Shown here one piece after another: positions 27,101 to 36,018 of a stretch of 64,000 nt of DNA. Numbering within the stretch: the first letter of the stretch is position 1; every line of letters begins with the position of its first letter. The position numbers and the translations under genes were made by a program. Below the pieces are notes generated by a model. It was not told where the DNA came from. It saw only the letters and a program-made list of their open reading frames with translations, and searched no databases. Origin of the DNA: Bacteriovoracaceae bacterium (GTDB lineage Bacteria > Bdellovibrionota > Bacteriovoracia > Bacteriovoracales > Bacteriovoracaceae); the NCBI GenBank assembly GCA_028101965.1, contig JAOHMI010000001.1, forward strand, positions 1 through 64,000. The letters are read 5' to 3'.

Positions 27101-27356
27101 TGAAGAGCAACTTAATGAAGAAATAAATCTAATCCGAAGTTCGACTGATCAAAAAGAAAAGCAGATTGAAAATCTTAATGACTTTCAAAAAGACGCGGGA
27201 ACGCAATCAGAAGCAGCAATTGAAAGACTTAAAAAAGTAGCTTTAAACAACGAAAATATTTTTCAAGAACTTTTGTACACCACTCGTTATTGTTCTCTTG
27301 GACAGATTAGTAATACATTATTTGAAATTGGTGGAGAGTATCGTCGTTCAATGTAG
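24159..27356 (+). CDS. icmF: Fused isobutyryl-CoA mutase (B12-dependent)
   Basis: GTG 24159 follows AAGGAGC at 5 nt. The 1,065-residue protein has the IcmF order: a B12-binding domain (FDGHDVSINI, His as lower cobalt ligand, and HLGHNRS), a MeaI-type G-protein chaperone (Walker A GTGGAGKS near residue 200, VDPTKKKTTGALLGDR, ESSGIGQ, NKFE near 334), a coiled linker, and the mutase TIM barrel (FAGEGGPTDTNKRFHFL, SVSMTINGPAP, and QTSGRSLHAQE). It interconverts isobutyryl-CoA and n-butyryl-CoA in the cytoplasm and repairs itself by GTP-driven cofactor exchange. The adenosyltransferase gene follows after 29 nt. All domains are intact. Confidence 0.95.
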   Translation: MEKSTGQQKVRFVTAASLFDGHDVSINIMRRILQSMGVEVIHLGHNRSVRDVVRAAICEDAHAVAVSSYQGGHNEYFAYLRELLDEFGGQHIKIFGGGGGVITLKEIEALHAKGVTRIYHPKDGMSLGLEGIVEDMVEKSQYNTLKYLEQKELDKKPLTINQIAQVITYIEDKGELPAKFHQIKHENKLPVLGITGTGGAGKSSLIDELLIRFNTFYKNLKIALVSVDPTKKKTTGALLGDRIRLNSSQFDQFYIRSLATRNSANELSPQIQNVVNFLQTQDFDLILVESSGIGQASDAINDVCDESIYVMTPEFGAATQLEKIEMLDWASFIVINKFEKAKGPDAYRDVVKQYSRNHKIFNHSPDELRAQVPVYGTCASKFNDTGVNKLFYDIASKISLNITDQLDGIPKAKASEKTDSLISGSRINYLQNIADAVRNYNDETEKNYRLISDLESLTQAKILLKEKIDTQNEIEKKIQNLKENVDDKIFSDIDQLKKTIDQYEKNKFSYQVRGKDIKVDAKFTSLSGLNIPRIGTPKTSSSAALYKFMRKSNLPGNFPYAGGVFPFKRKDEDPKRMFAGEGGPTDTNKRFHFLSKDEKSKRLSTAFDSVTLYGQDPDHRPDIYGKVGESGVSIATLSDMQKLFDGFDLTSPSTSVSMTINGPAPIILAMFMNAAINQNLKEDDRDDIEKCIEIMRHVRGTVQADILKEDQAQNTCIFSLEFALKLMGDVQEFFSSNKIFNYYTVSISGYHIAEAGANPISQTAFTLSNGFTYVEYYLKRKIPIDDFAQNLSFFFSNGLDPEYSVIGRVARKIWAIAIRDYYGGSQKSQKLKYHIQTSGRSLHAQEMAFNDIRTTLQAYLAISDACNSLHTNAYDEAITTPTEESVRRAMAIQLIINREFGLNKVDNPMQGSYILEELADLVEEAILIEFENISRRGGVLGAMENMYQRGKIQEESLYYETLKDSGDLPIIGVNSYIPDNIEEQLNEEINLIRSSTDQKEKQIENLNDFQKDAGTQSEAAIERLKKVALNNENIFQELLYTTRYCSLGQISNTLFEIGGEYRRSM

Positions 27357-27385
27357 TTTGGTTAAAATAAGCATAAGGTGAGTGA

Positions 27386-27946
27386 ATGAAAATATATACA
27401 AAAACTGGGGACAAGGGAACTACATCACTTTTAGGAGGGGATCGAGTTGAAAAACATCATCCCTTAATTGATTTGTATGGTGAAGTTGATGAGCTTAATT
27501 GTTTTATTTCTCAATTAATTGCGATTGTGGATGAAAATAAAAATTTTACCTTTGATACTTCATTTTTAAGAAAAATTCAGACTGAAAACTTTATTATTTC
27601 CTCTTTGGTTTCTTGTCCAAAGAGTAAATGGGAAGCTTTCAAATTAAAGCAGCATGATATTTCAATGACCACTTCTTTGGAAGAGAGTATTGATGAAATG
27701 GAAGCATCCTTAACTGAATTAAAGAATTTTATTGCCCCAGGAGTTTCTCTTGAAGCTTCTTTAACTCATATTTTGCGAACTAAAACGAGAAAAATTGAAC
27801 GAAAAATGACAGTTGTTTTTATAGATGATGAGGACTTTAAGTTGGTTTTAAAGTTTTATAATCGCCTCTCTGATTATTTTTTTACCTTAGCTCGCACTTT
27901 TGATCATTTGTTAAAGAAAAAAGAAATCATTATTAACTTGTCTTGA
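27386..27946 (+). CDS. pduO: Cob(I)alamin adenosyltransferase, PduO type
   Basis: This 186-residue protein begins YTKTGDKGTTSLLGGDRV, the ATP-binding signature of PduO/MMAB enzymes, followed by YGEVDELNCFISQL. The C-terminal catalytic segment LRTKTRKIERKM corresponds to the family's RxxxRxxER. It converts cob(I)alamin to adenosylcobalamin and hands it to client mutases; icmF lies 29 nt upstream, an expected partner. The usual PGG before the catalytic helix is APGVS here, a modest change. Confidence 0.93.
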   Translation: MKIYTKTGDKGTTSLLGGDRVEKHHPLIDLYGEVDELNCFISQLIAIVDENKNFTFDTSFLRKIQTENFIISSLVSCPKSKWEAFKLKQHDISMTTSLEESIDEMEASLTELKNFIAPGVSLEASLTHILRTKTRKIERKMTVVFIDDEDFKLVLKFYNRLSDYFFTLARTFDHLLKKKEIIINLS

Positions 27947-27966
27947 TAAGAAACGCTATGATTCAA

Positions 27967-27991
27967 GGTTAATAGCAAATAAGTATTAACC
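27967..27991. terminator. 8-bp inverted repeat between convergent genes
   Basis: GGTTAATA (27967-27974) and TATTAACC (27984-27991) flank a 9-nt loop between the adenosyltransferase gene and the convergent minus-strand gene. It is suited to two-way termination, though the tracts after it are not T-rich. Confidence 0.45.
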
Positions 27992-28021
27992 AAGATCATA
28001 ACGTGTCTTAAAATATTCTCT

Positions 28022-28459
28022 TTATTTAAAGTTACATTGTCCTTTTTTTACTAACTTTTTAAATTGTCTTGCAGCAATTTTACCATTTTTATAACTAGAA
28101 AATGTCTTATTTCGATCGAAATAATTTCTGACAACATTATAATTAGGGTTAGAGTTAATCAAGGCACAGTTTTTATAGTGAACGCCTTCAGCACCAAAAC
28201 TTTGAGGGAAAGTATAACCAAGTTTTTCTTCATTAAAGTTCTTGGAAGGACTATCGTGATTGTAGGAAACTTGAGGAATACCTTCTGTAATTATGTCTCC
28301 ATTTACCACACCTGGTAGAGGTAGAATAATTTTAGTACAAACAATTGTCTTTGCCACGAGATGCTTGGGAGTCATTTTATTAACTTGCTTCTGGGATTTA
28401 AAACAGGCGAGAGTCATTGTTGATAAAGTCATAAGTGAGATGATAAAAATTTTTTTCAT
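28022..28459 (-). CDS. Small secreted protein, unknown
   Basis: This 145-residue protein has a signal peptide (MKKIFIISLMTLSTMTLA) followed directly by Cys, so lipid attachment is possible although the lipobox is not standard. The mature part is basic, with cysteines near the middle and at the C-terminus (QCNFK). It converges on the B12 operon. No family recognised. Confidence 0.72.
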   Translation of the reverse strand: MKKIFIISLMTLSTMTLACFKSQKQVNKMTPKHLVAKTIVCTKIILPLPGVVNGDIITEGIPQVSYNHDSPSKNFNEEKLGYTFPQSFGAEGVHYKNCALINSNPNYNVVRNYFDRNKTFSSYKNGKIAARQFKKLVKKGQCNFK

Positions 28460-28881
28460 ACGGTTCCTTTTTGGGAAGGTTATCTTTAGCCAAACTCACT
28501 AGCGTCAAAATAAATTGGATGGAAGCAAAATTTTAGAAATTACATAATATTTTGTCAGAAGGTTATTAACCGGGCGACTATAATGGTGAAAATTGAAATT
28601 TCTAGTATTTATCAATTTTAACTTTTAATCATTTCGACAACTTAGATGCTATCACCACTATTGTCACCCGGTTAGTTAAGGTCAGTATTTATAAGTTTTA
28701 TAATGAAAGGAAAATATTTATAGTTTTTTTTGATTAAAATAATGAATGAATTGGAATCTTTGATTTATTTAATTAAAAGGCATAAGTAAATTTTATAATC
28801 TATTCGAATATTGATTACTTGATTGTAATAATAATATTAAGAATCTGATGAACATGCTTCACATCTCGCTCTTAACTTCAT
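28460..28881. other. Intergenic region containing a MITE-like inverted repeat
   Basis: No gene is seen in about 420 AT-rich bases. The only notable structure is the long imperfect inverted repeat at 28568-28673, listed separately. Confidence 0.6.
28554..28685. repeat. Small inverted-repeat element flanked by GTCAG
   Basis: Arms at 28568-28589 and 28652-28673 (22 nt each) are reverse complements at 19 of 22 positions, both beginning at AACCGGG, around a 62-nt loop. The 5-nt direct repeat GTCAG occurs at 28554-28558 and 28681-28685. This is the layout of a non-autonomous transposon (MITE) with target duplication, or of a long-hairpin RNA. Confidence 0.5.
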
Positions 28882-29673
28882 TTATTTCTTTCTAGGGTCA
28901 TCTCGGTTTTTCTTAATCATACCCTCTCCAATACTTTCTACGAGAAAATTATGATTTGCATAGTTAAAGACAAACATGGTGAAAAATCCAGCAGCGGTCA
29001 TGGGAAAAAATCTTTTATCAAAAAGAATCATCACATTGAGTCCGGTTAATTCATTAATTAATTCTTTGGTATTATCGTAGTCCACAAAAACACCAATTAT
29101 ATAGGGTATAAAGAAGGTACAGAAGGCAAAAAAGTAATTCAAAATTGTGATTTCTTTCCTCTCTTCCGAAGTCCATTTACTTTTATCACTTCTGGCCAAA
29201 CTACGAGATAGACCGGTACGCCTCCAATCTTTTCTTTTTTTAAGTTCAGATAAACCCATTTTTTTTTCTTTACGTAAATTTGCTTCAGTTGTACTTTCGA
29301 GGGATAATCTCTTGCCTTTGACTTGGGTATGCTCCGGCACTAAAATATTAAACATACTTTGATCAAGATCTGCGGCATTCATTTTGATATAGGTATGGCC
29401 AATTTTAATTGAATCGCCGATGTAAACTCGGCAATGACCCGTTTTTTCACCATTGACATACATTCCATTTTTACTATCTAAGTCTTCAACAAAAATTTCA
29501 TTAGATTTTCGAAAAATCCTAATGTGAAATCTAGAAATAAGATCATCATGGACGATAATACTTGAATCACTCGAGCGACCTAAAATAAGTGGTTCTTTTT
29601 TCAAAACAAAATATTTTTTTTCATTGTTTTGATAAGTCATGATGAATGGAATTTTGATTATTTTTCCTTCCAC
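28882..29673 (-). CDS. FHA-domain membrane protein
   Basis: This 263-residue protein has an N-terminal forkhead-associated domain with LILGRSSDSSIIVHDDLISR and LDSKNGMYVNG, the residues that bind phosphothreonine. A basic linker (KKRKDWRRTGLSRSLARS) follows, then about two transmembrane helices near residues 180-240 and a charged tail. The FHA domain would face the cytoplasm. Its start lies 16 nt inside the glutaredoxin gene, so the two are probably coupled. No Ser/Thr kinase is seen in the window. Confidence 0.88.
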   Translation of the reverse strand: MEGKIIKIPFIMTYQNNEKKYFVLKKEPLILGRSSDSSIIVHDDLISRFHIRIFRKSNEIFVEDLDSKNGMYVNGEKTGHCRVYIGDSIKIGHTYIKMNAADLDQSMFNILVPEHTQVKGKRLSLESTTEANLRKEKKMGLSELKKRKDWRRTGLSRSLARSDKSKWTSEERKEITILNYFFAFCTFFIPYIIGVFVDYDNTKELINELTGLNVMILFDKRFFPMTAAGFFTMFVFNYANHNFLVESIGEGMIKKNRDDPRKK

Positions 29674-30305
29674 AGATCCTCGTGATAATTAAAATTAGTT
29701 AGTTTTTTTATATTTTGTAAGTAGTCGTGAATTTTATTGCTGAATTGAAATTCAGGTACAACATAGAGGCCCCAGAGGTGACTCGCAATAAGAATATCTC
29801 TTAGGGAAAATGACTGACTTTGAAAATATGGCGTCAATTCATATTCTAATTTACTTAATTTAGGTTTTAGATTGCCAATAAATTTTTCAGATTTTTTTAT
29901 AAGCTGGTTAAATGGACCTCTTTTAACTTCTTTTTTCTTTTGAAAGTAGAGTCGTGAACTATCATTAAACTCTTTTGTATAAATCCACTGAGGCATAGCC
30001 AAGTTATGAATATCTTTTCCCAAATCATTAAGTAAGGTTTCCAATTGTAAGTATGTTTTTTCGGAAGTAACGAATTTAGTTTCTAATCTATTATCCTGAT
30101 CAATCAGTTCAATAATATCGAGACTTTCATTTAGTACTTTTTTATTACTTGATAGAATTGGGAGCATTTTTTTTCCGGCAAGCTTTACCGGAGTAGTTTC
30201 ATCATCATATCTCAATACAATCGATTCATAGGGAATTCTTAAATATCCTAAAGCCATCCTCACCCTGATGCAAAAAGGGCAGTGCACATAATGGTATAAT
30301 TTCAT
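29658..30305 (-). CDS. grxB: Glutaredoxin 2
   Basis: Starting at ATG 30305 (MKLYHYVHCPFC), the protein is about 215 residues, the length of E. coli Grx2; an in-frame GTG at 30320 is less likely. The thioredoxin-fold half shows the active site HCPFC, the cis-Pro segment KMLPIL and ESLDIIE, matching Grx2. The C-terminal half is the helical GST-like domain. It reduces disulfides using glutathione in the cytoplasm. It is followed by the FHA gene. Confidence 0.88.
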   Translation of the reverse strand: MKLYHYVHCPFCIRVRMALGYLRIPYESIVLRYDDETTPVKLAGKKMLPILSSNKKVLNESLDIIELIDQDNRLETKFVTSEKTYLQLETLLNDLGKDIHNLAMPQWIYTKEFNDSSRLYFQKKKEVKRGPFNQLIKKSEKFIGNLKPKLSKLEYELTPYFQSQSFSLRDILIASHLWGLYVVPEFQFSNKIHDYLQNIKKLTNFNYHEDLWKEK

Positions 30306-30470
30306 ATATCTATTATACACCTAAAATGTGTTTTAAATAACTAGAATCAAACTTAATAACTTAGTCAGCTAGTTTAAGTTGTATAGTTGATTCTGTTCCT
30401 CTAAAAACAGCAAATTATTCCTGGAAAAAAACAGTTCAAACTTATGCATATTTGAACGATAATATACCTT

Positions 30471-31439
30471 ATGTCAGAACAATCCGCAGATGATTATGTC
30501 CCAGTAAGATTGAAAACTTTACGAAAGGGCGAACCAGTTATTTTCTCAATCTACATCTTGCTTAAGCAGAGAGGTAAGTTTATTCACTATATTCGTGAGG
30601 GTGACGAGTTCGAAGCTGAAAGATACGACCGTTTAAAAGAAATGAAGATTAAGCAACTTTTTATAAGTAGTGCTGACGAAGACAAGTATCAGGCTTACAT
30701 TGATAAAAAATTAGACTCAGCTATCAATGACGATAAAATGAGTACCACAGAAAGAGCCGAAATTATTACTCAGGTTACTTCTGAGGCAATTGAGCATCTT
30801 AGAGTTGACCCAACATCTGAAAAAGCTTTTGCCGAGATTGATCGAGCTGGAAAATCGATGGTTGAAGTAATTAAGAAAAGACCAGAAGTTCTCAAATCAC
30901 TTTTTAATTCTGAAAATGATGATGATATTACGCTAACGAGTGCTATTAATACTTGTACACTTTGTATCCGGATTGGACGCCTCTTAGGCTTTGATGATGG
31001 TCTTTTGGAGACTATGGGGACAGGCGCATTACTACGGGATATTGCAGTTCAAAGTTTTGAAGAAAAAGATAAAGCTTTATTTACAAAACCATATGCCGAT
31101 TTCACAGATGCAGATTGGGAAGTCTATAAGACCCATCCAGAAACATCAGTAGGTATGTTAAGCAAAGTAGAAACGGAAAATATAACTTCTATGGTAATTA
31201 GTATTGTTCGAAATCATGAAGAGAAACCTAACGGCAAGGGCTTTCCAACGGGAACTAATCAGTTAACCATTCAAGATTCTCTCGTCTCACTAGTCAGTAC
31301 TTACGATCGAAATGTTACTTGCCTCGGCATGGCCGCAAGAGACTCTATTATCGAGATCTTACGAGATGGAGCCTATGAAAAGAAGCATGTTAATATGCTG
31401 CAGCAGGTTCTCTTCAGTATTGGGGCAATTAAAAATTAA
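30471..31439 (+). CDS. Degenerate HD-GYP-type protein
   Basis: This 322-residue protein is cytoplasmic. Residues about 1-75 form a small domain (VPVRLKTLRKGEPV) often found before HD-GYP domains in this group. Residues about 140-315 align with HD-GYP: ALLRDIAV replaces ALLHDIGK, HPETSVGML keeps one His, and HEEKPNGKGFP replaces HHExxDGxGYP. Several metal ligands are therefore missing, so c-di-GMP hydrolysis is unlikely and a binding or scaffold role is more probable. It is the first of two such proteins in the window. Confidence 0.8.
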   Translation: MSEQSADDYVPVRLKTLRKGEPVIFSIYILLKQRGKFIHYIREGDEFEAERYDRLKEMKIKQLFISSADEDKYQAYIDKKLDSAINDDKMSTTERAEIITQVTSEAIEHLRVDPTSEKAFAEIDRAGKSMVEVIKKRPEVLKSLFNSENDDDITLTSAINTCTLCIRIGRLLGFDDGLLETMGTGALLRDIAVQSFEEKDKALFTKPYADFTDADWEVYKTHPETSVGMLSKVETENITSMVISIVRNHEEKPNGKGFPTGTNQLTIQDSLVSLVSTYDRNVTCLGMAARDSIIEILRDGAYEKKHVNMLQQVLFSIGAIKN

Positions 31440-31528
31440 ATTGTCGTAAAATCTATAATGATTTCTTTATCCTATTGAAATTTTGTCTTAGTTGTTTTAG
31501 GTTATGGTCAGTGAATCTAACACCTTAC

Positions 31529-31605
31529 GCAGCCGTAGCTTAGCTGGATAGAGCACCTGACTACGAATCAGGAGGTCGTACGTTCGAATCGTACCGGTTG
31601 CGCCA
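31529..31605 (+). tRNA. tRNA-Arg (anticodon ACG)
   Basis: The 77-nt sequence folds as a cloverleaf: acceptor GCAGCCG pairs with CGGTTGC (one G-T pair), anticodon arm CCTGACTACGAATCAGG with anticodon ACG, TPsiC loop GTTCGAATC, discriminator G and encoded CCA. The ACG anticodon requires A34-to-inosine editing by TadA, whose gene is at 39344. Confidence 0.95.
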
Positions 31606-31913
31606 CTTTCTCTTGATCTTTTACTTAATCATTTTGATCGTCTCAGCGACTCCGTTTCAGTCGTGTACAAATGTACACTCCTTGATTCCGCATCCTGCTC
31701 CATCAAAGCTTTTGCTTACGGCTCCTCAGGCTCCTGCCTTCGAAGTCATCGTCGCTTGTTCCTCACAAAAGCATTAAACAAATTACCTGTGTAAAATCGA
31801 ATTGGTATCTTTTTTATAATAGAGAACTCAGACAAATATTCAGAATATTTTAAATTGCTGCGAAATAGTTTTTATAAACGGACTCAGAATGTTTAAAAGT
31901 GTTTTTATATGAT
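31606..31913. other. Post-tRNA structured region
   Basis: About 300 bases without a gene, much more GC-rich at 31640-31760 than its surroundings. It contains CGACT/AGTCG, the palindrome GTGTACAAATGTACAC (31663-31678), a twofold GGCTCCT, and a long-range GCTTTTG/CAAAAGC pair (31708-31714, 31766-31772). TACAAATGTACACTCCTT resembles a segment after the tRNA-Ser gene. Confidence 0.5.
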
Positions 31914-32672
31914 CTAGTGACCAGTTCCTTTTTTAAGTGATTCTATTGGAATGATGACGGTAGCTCCAACTTTCGGATTTAATCCAAAATTGTTCATAGC
32001 TGATTGTGGTGTCGCGGTAAAGAAATTTTCATTATTAAGCTTAAAGTCGCGTAACACCAATGAACAAGAAATATCGTTTTTAAAGGTAACGTTGAGAATT
32101 GTTTCATTTGGAGCGAACAGACCAACATTAATTTTTCTGGTAAAGGATAGGGATTTTATTAAAGACCCGCTCATATCAAAATATTGTATGGTAACTTTGT
32201 GGTTTGTGTGAATGTTCTGACTTTCAAGATAACTTGAGCTTAATGGAAATTTCATACCAACTGGATCATTACCTTGAAGGCCGATTGAGTAGTATGCGGT
32301 GACTAATGATTTTATATATTCAATATTAAAGTATCTGTCCTTATGGATGTTGAGACTTGCGCTGACACCATAACCTCCTTTTGCTCCCACACCTATTTTC
32401 GAATAATTTGAGTTAGGATTAACTTGAGTATCTAGCTGAGCTTCTACATTAACAAAACCGCTAAGTGAAAAATTATCGAATTTTAAATTTAATTGATCGA
32501 GGTTTTTACCATTTATACTTAATCCTGGTCTTGCAATAAAATTACTACAAGTTGCTGTTCCATCATTGAATAATATTGATGTGTTTTGATTTGTTAGCTC
32601 TGTATTTAATTGAAGTTGAGCAGATGCTTCAATTGATATGAAAAATATTAAAATAACTTTTAAAATTTTCAC
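31914..32672 (-). CDS. Secreted protein, unknown, coupled to lytic transglycosylase
   Basis: GTG 32672 overlaps the upstream stop codon by 4 nt (GTGA), implying coupling. The 252-residue protein has a signal peptide ending EASAQ and a beta-rich mature part (LKFDNFSLSGFVNVEAQLD, GAKGGYGVSASLNI) that could form a small barrel or sandwich. Two cysteines (ATCSNFI, ISCSLVL) may bond. It could be a periplasmic or outer-membrane partner of the transglycosylase; no family recognised. Confidence 0.75.
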   Translation of the reverse strand: MKILKVILIFFISIEASAQLQLNTELTNQNTSILFNDGTATCSNFIARPGLSINGKNLDQLNLKFDNFSLSGFVNVEAQLDTQVNPNSNYSKIGVGAKGGYGVSASLNIHKDRYFNIEYIKSLVTAYYSIGLQGNDPVGMKFPLSSSYLESQNIHTNHKVTIQYFDMSGSLIKSLSFTRKINVGLFAPNETILNVTFKNDISCSLVLRDFKLNNENFFTATPQSAMNNFGLNPKVGATVIIPIESLKKGTGH

Positions 32673-33346
32673 GAATCGCTTTGCTTAAGCTTTGTTTTTT
32701 TGATGTTCTTATAAAAGGCTAAGTAGTGTTGCATGACTTTACCAATATAGACCTTAGGCTTCTCTTTTTTTCTTATTTTCTTTTGTACATTTCCTGGCCC
32801 CATATTATAGGCAGCAATGTAGTATCGGCCATCTTCTTTGAATTTTTCTCTTAATAAATGAATATAATAGGCTCCGAGGGCGATATTTATTTGTGGCTTA
32901 AAGTAATCCTCAGCTTTTTTTATTTCTAATTTATTTAGTTTGGCTAGCCATCGAGCTGTTTTAGGCATTAATTGCATTAAGCCAATTTCCTTAGCGCCAC
33001 CTTTTGCCATAACTCTAAAAGAACTTTCCGTATTAATAACTGCCATAAGGAAAAAGGGATCGAATTCATAGAGACCAGCGGCATCGAGTAAAGCTTTATG
33101 GGTCTCCTCAAAAAATTGTTCTTGTTTTTTTCCGAGACGTTTTCGTAAGGTTTGCTCAAAAAGATGTAAAAACTTTTTATTTGTTCCGCGATAGCGAGTT
33201 AGACCTGATTTTAAATAATACTTTTTCCCCATTATCTCCATTGAATGGGCAGCGCGAATAGTTTTACGTTTTTGCAGACTATGATCTAAATAGTTTGAGC
33301 TAAAAGCAGAGCTTGCTAAAAATATGATAAAAAATAAACTTCTCAT
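32669..33346 (-). CDS. Soluble lytic transglycosylase (SLT domain)
   Basis: The 225-residue protein has a signal peptide (MRSLFFIIFLASSAFS), then a goose-lysozyme/SLT fold. INTESSF holds the catalytic Glu, followed by GLMQLMPKTA and YYIAAYNMGPG, all hallmarks of the MltC/MltE/Slt70 group. It cleaves the MurNAc-GlcNAc bond with formation of 1,6-anhydroMurNAc in the periplasm. The next gene overlaps by 4 nt. The first 60 residues are basic and of unknown role. Confidence 0.92.
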   Translation of the reverse strand: MRSLFFIIFLASSAFSSNYLDHSLQKRKTIRAAHSMEIMGKKYYLKSGLTRYRGTNKKFLHLFEQTLRKRLGKKQEQFFEETHKALLDAAGLYEFDPFFLMAVINTESSFRVMAKGGAKEIGLMQLMPKTARWLAKLNKLEIKKAEDYFKPQINIALGAYYIHLLREKFKEDGRYYIAAYNMGPGNVQKKIRKKEKPKVYIGKVMQHYLAFYKNIKKTKLKQSDS

Positions 33347-33470
33347 CCAAATATTTAATGAGAATATGGTGCCAGTTTCTTTTCTGTAAAAAGGAGCTTA
33401 ACTAATTAATATTATGTGGGTTTTTATTTGTGGCCGTTTAAAGGATAGTGAGATGTCTGGTTTTTAGACA

Positions 33471-35784
33471 TTATTTGATACCCCAACGTTCATAGATTTC
33501 GTTTTCTCTAAAGTAGTCTCGATAGACACAGGCTTTCTCTTTCATGGATTTATTTATGAGGTCATTAGAAATTGGTTGGGTCGATGGCCCATTTTTAAAA
33601 TAACTTTTTAGTTTCATGTCCATGCAATATGAACGAGGAATTTTTTTATGCCATTGAGGAGCAGCTAATAATCCAAAACATAGCTCAGCACGAGATCGAC
33701 GAAAATATTCTTTGTCATCTAAATGAGCTTTTTTCTCACTTTTCATTAGTGCTTCTAAAGATTTCTTAATATTTTTGTGAAAGAGGCTAACAAATTGAGA
33801 GAGATTTGTTTGTGTGATTGGCTTTCCTCTCATGATGTCTGATTGAACTCTGTTGAGTGAATTTGATCCAGTTACAAAGGAGAATACATCAGTAAAACGA
33901 TCCGCGGCTAAAAGGTTATAATAAATATTCTTATTCTTTGTATCCTTTGAGTTTTTAATTTTTTCAAACAACATGACTCTTGTAAGGACTTCTAGTCTGT
34001 TCTGAATAATACTCGTTCCAAATTCTAGTTTTGAAGTTTCATAAATTTTGGCCAGAGTCTTTTGAGCGGCTTCATCGGCATATTGATCACATGTTTTTAC
34101 TGGTTTATCATTTGCTTTGTCTTCTTCAGACTCGTGAGGTTTATTGGCAGTACTTTCTTCGCACTTATGTTTTTTGTGGTCTTTCATTTCAATTAAAAGT
34201 TTATCGATTGATTTTGAAATTTTGACTAAACCATTGAGTGTACTTTTATGGACTTGATTGAAGGCACCTTTCTGAATAGAACCAATAGGATTATCTTTTA
34301 GGTATTTAATAATTTTCTCTAAGGCTTCTTTTGGGTTTATTTTTAAATCAGTAGAGATTGGATCAAATGCTTGTGAAATTATATTAATGGCATCAGGCTG
34401 AAGCCGGATGGAAAGCAAAGTGTTTACATCATTTCTAGCTCGAGTAATCCAATTGTCTAGTTGTGTTTTTATTAGATCATAGTTTGGAGTATATGTTTCC
34501 CCATTTCTCGGCCATTGGCTAAAAGGATCAAATTGTGAAAATTGTATAATTGATCCATTGGCCCGTGGTACTTCGGCCTCTGTGATTCCTAATAAATAAT
34601 AAGGAGCATAGCAAGCTCCATAAATTCGGTGAAGTGGGTTCGTTATGTTGGGTTCTCCACATTCACTTGATTGCGAAATATCAATAACAATACCTCTTAA
34701 AATATTCCATCTATCTCGAATATCTTTAGTTTTATTATACTGCTCACGAAACTCAATTAAGATTGCATTGTAACGAATATCACTAGAACGAATGGAAGCT
34801 TCTCGGAAAATTACTTGTCTCTGCCGATCAGCGTCTGAACTGGTTGCCGCTCTAACCCCGGCCCTGATTTTATTTAACCAATCTAGGTATGCTGGAATTT
34901 CATATTGTAAAAGATTGAGCTCTGATAATTCTTCTACTAGGCTATCATTATATTTAAGGTTTATTTTTTCTTGTACAATTGATTGAGCATCATCCATGGT
35001 ACACCATCGGTTGGCCAAAGTGTGCAAACCACATTTTAAACCTTCCAGCATGAGAGTACTTTGTCCTAATCTTCTTATTTTTCGATAATATTTAGTCTTT
35101 CGAACAGAATCGAGAATATCAGTAATCAGATCTGTACTAGCACTTACGGCCATGGAAAGGAGTGGGTTCGAAATAGTTGCGGCTGATCCAATTGATCCGG
35201 AGAGATTAGCAATGCTGCTCATTATGGACGGGTTGTTCTGCAGACAAAGTTGATTAGTAAGAAGAGAAGAGGTGATATTGTTGGTTGAATAAATGACTTC
35301 TTGAAATAAAAGCTGCTGCTTTTGATAAATTTCATTATTGTAACTATTCTCAGCTCCTAACAATCGAGCTCTTTCTAATTGAAGGCCTTCTAGAACTCCA
35401 TTGTAATGTGCAATTTGAGTTGGATCATTTGTTCCTGCTAAATAGGTTAATAAGAGTTGCTCTTGATAGTTAATTTCTGATACTTGGACATTATTTTGAG
35501 ATAATCCATTGATGTCATTTATTCTGTTTGAAAGATGGGAGAGTCCGTTTATTGAACCAGAAATAGATTGACAGTCAGGATCATCTGCAATGTCTCTCAG
35601 CAGACTAATAAGATTTAAAGTATCGTTTAAAGCAGCGCGGGTCCAACTTCCTTGCTCTTGGCATGAAGAAGAAAAGACTTCAAAAAATCAGTTGTCCAGG
35701 ATAGTTTTTAGCCGTAGTTACAGAAGTTAATGATGTGAAAATAAAGCTTAAAATGAATAATTTGCACTGGAGTTTATTAATCAA
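33471..35784 (-). CDS. Large secreted protein, reading frame interrupted by one extra base near its 5' end
   Basis: From TTG 35784 a signal peptide (ending SVTTAKNYPGQ) is encoded and then stops at 35688. The main frame is open from there to 33471 but has no start with a ribosome binding site. An A6 run on the plus strand (35682-35687, T6 in the gene) joins the two if one base is removed, giving about 770 residues. The mature protein is helical, with several cysteines, a hydrophobic stretch (IANLSGSIGSAATISNPLL) and a Glu/Lys-rich segment near CEESTANKPHESEEDK. No enzyme family is recognised. It may be intact if the extra base is an artefact. Confidence 0.72.
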
Positions 35785-36018
35785 ACATTCCATCCCGATA
35801 GAGTTTACGACTATTTTGGTTAAACGAAATTGCACGGGTAGTGTAAATACAGATGTAAAAATTATAACGCATAATCTGTCTCAAAAAGGAATGAGTCGCA
35901 GTGCGCTGTTCTTAAGTTAATTTCTCACCTAAAGGTGAATATTGCACCCTTCCAAAATTAAAATGATTTTAATTTATAATTTAAGTAACTAATAACAGTA
36001 TAAAAGTGAGTTGAGTGG

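Noticed and set aside
24159-27356. Methylmalonyl-CoA mutase
   Set aside because: The order B12 domain, G-protein chaperone, mutase barrel in one chain is that of IcmF, not of MCM.
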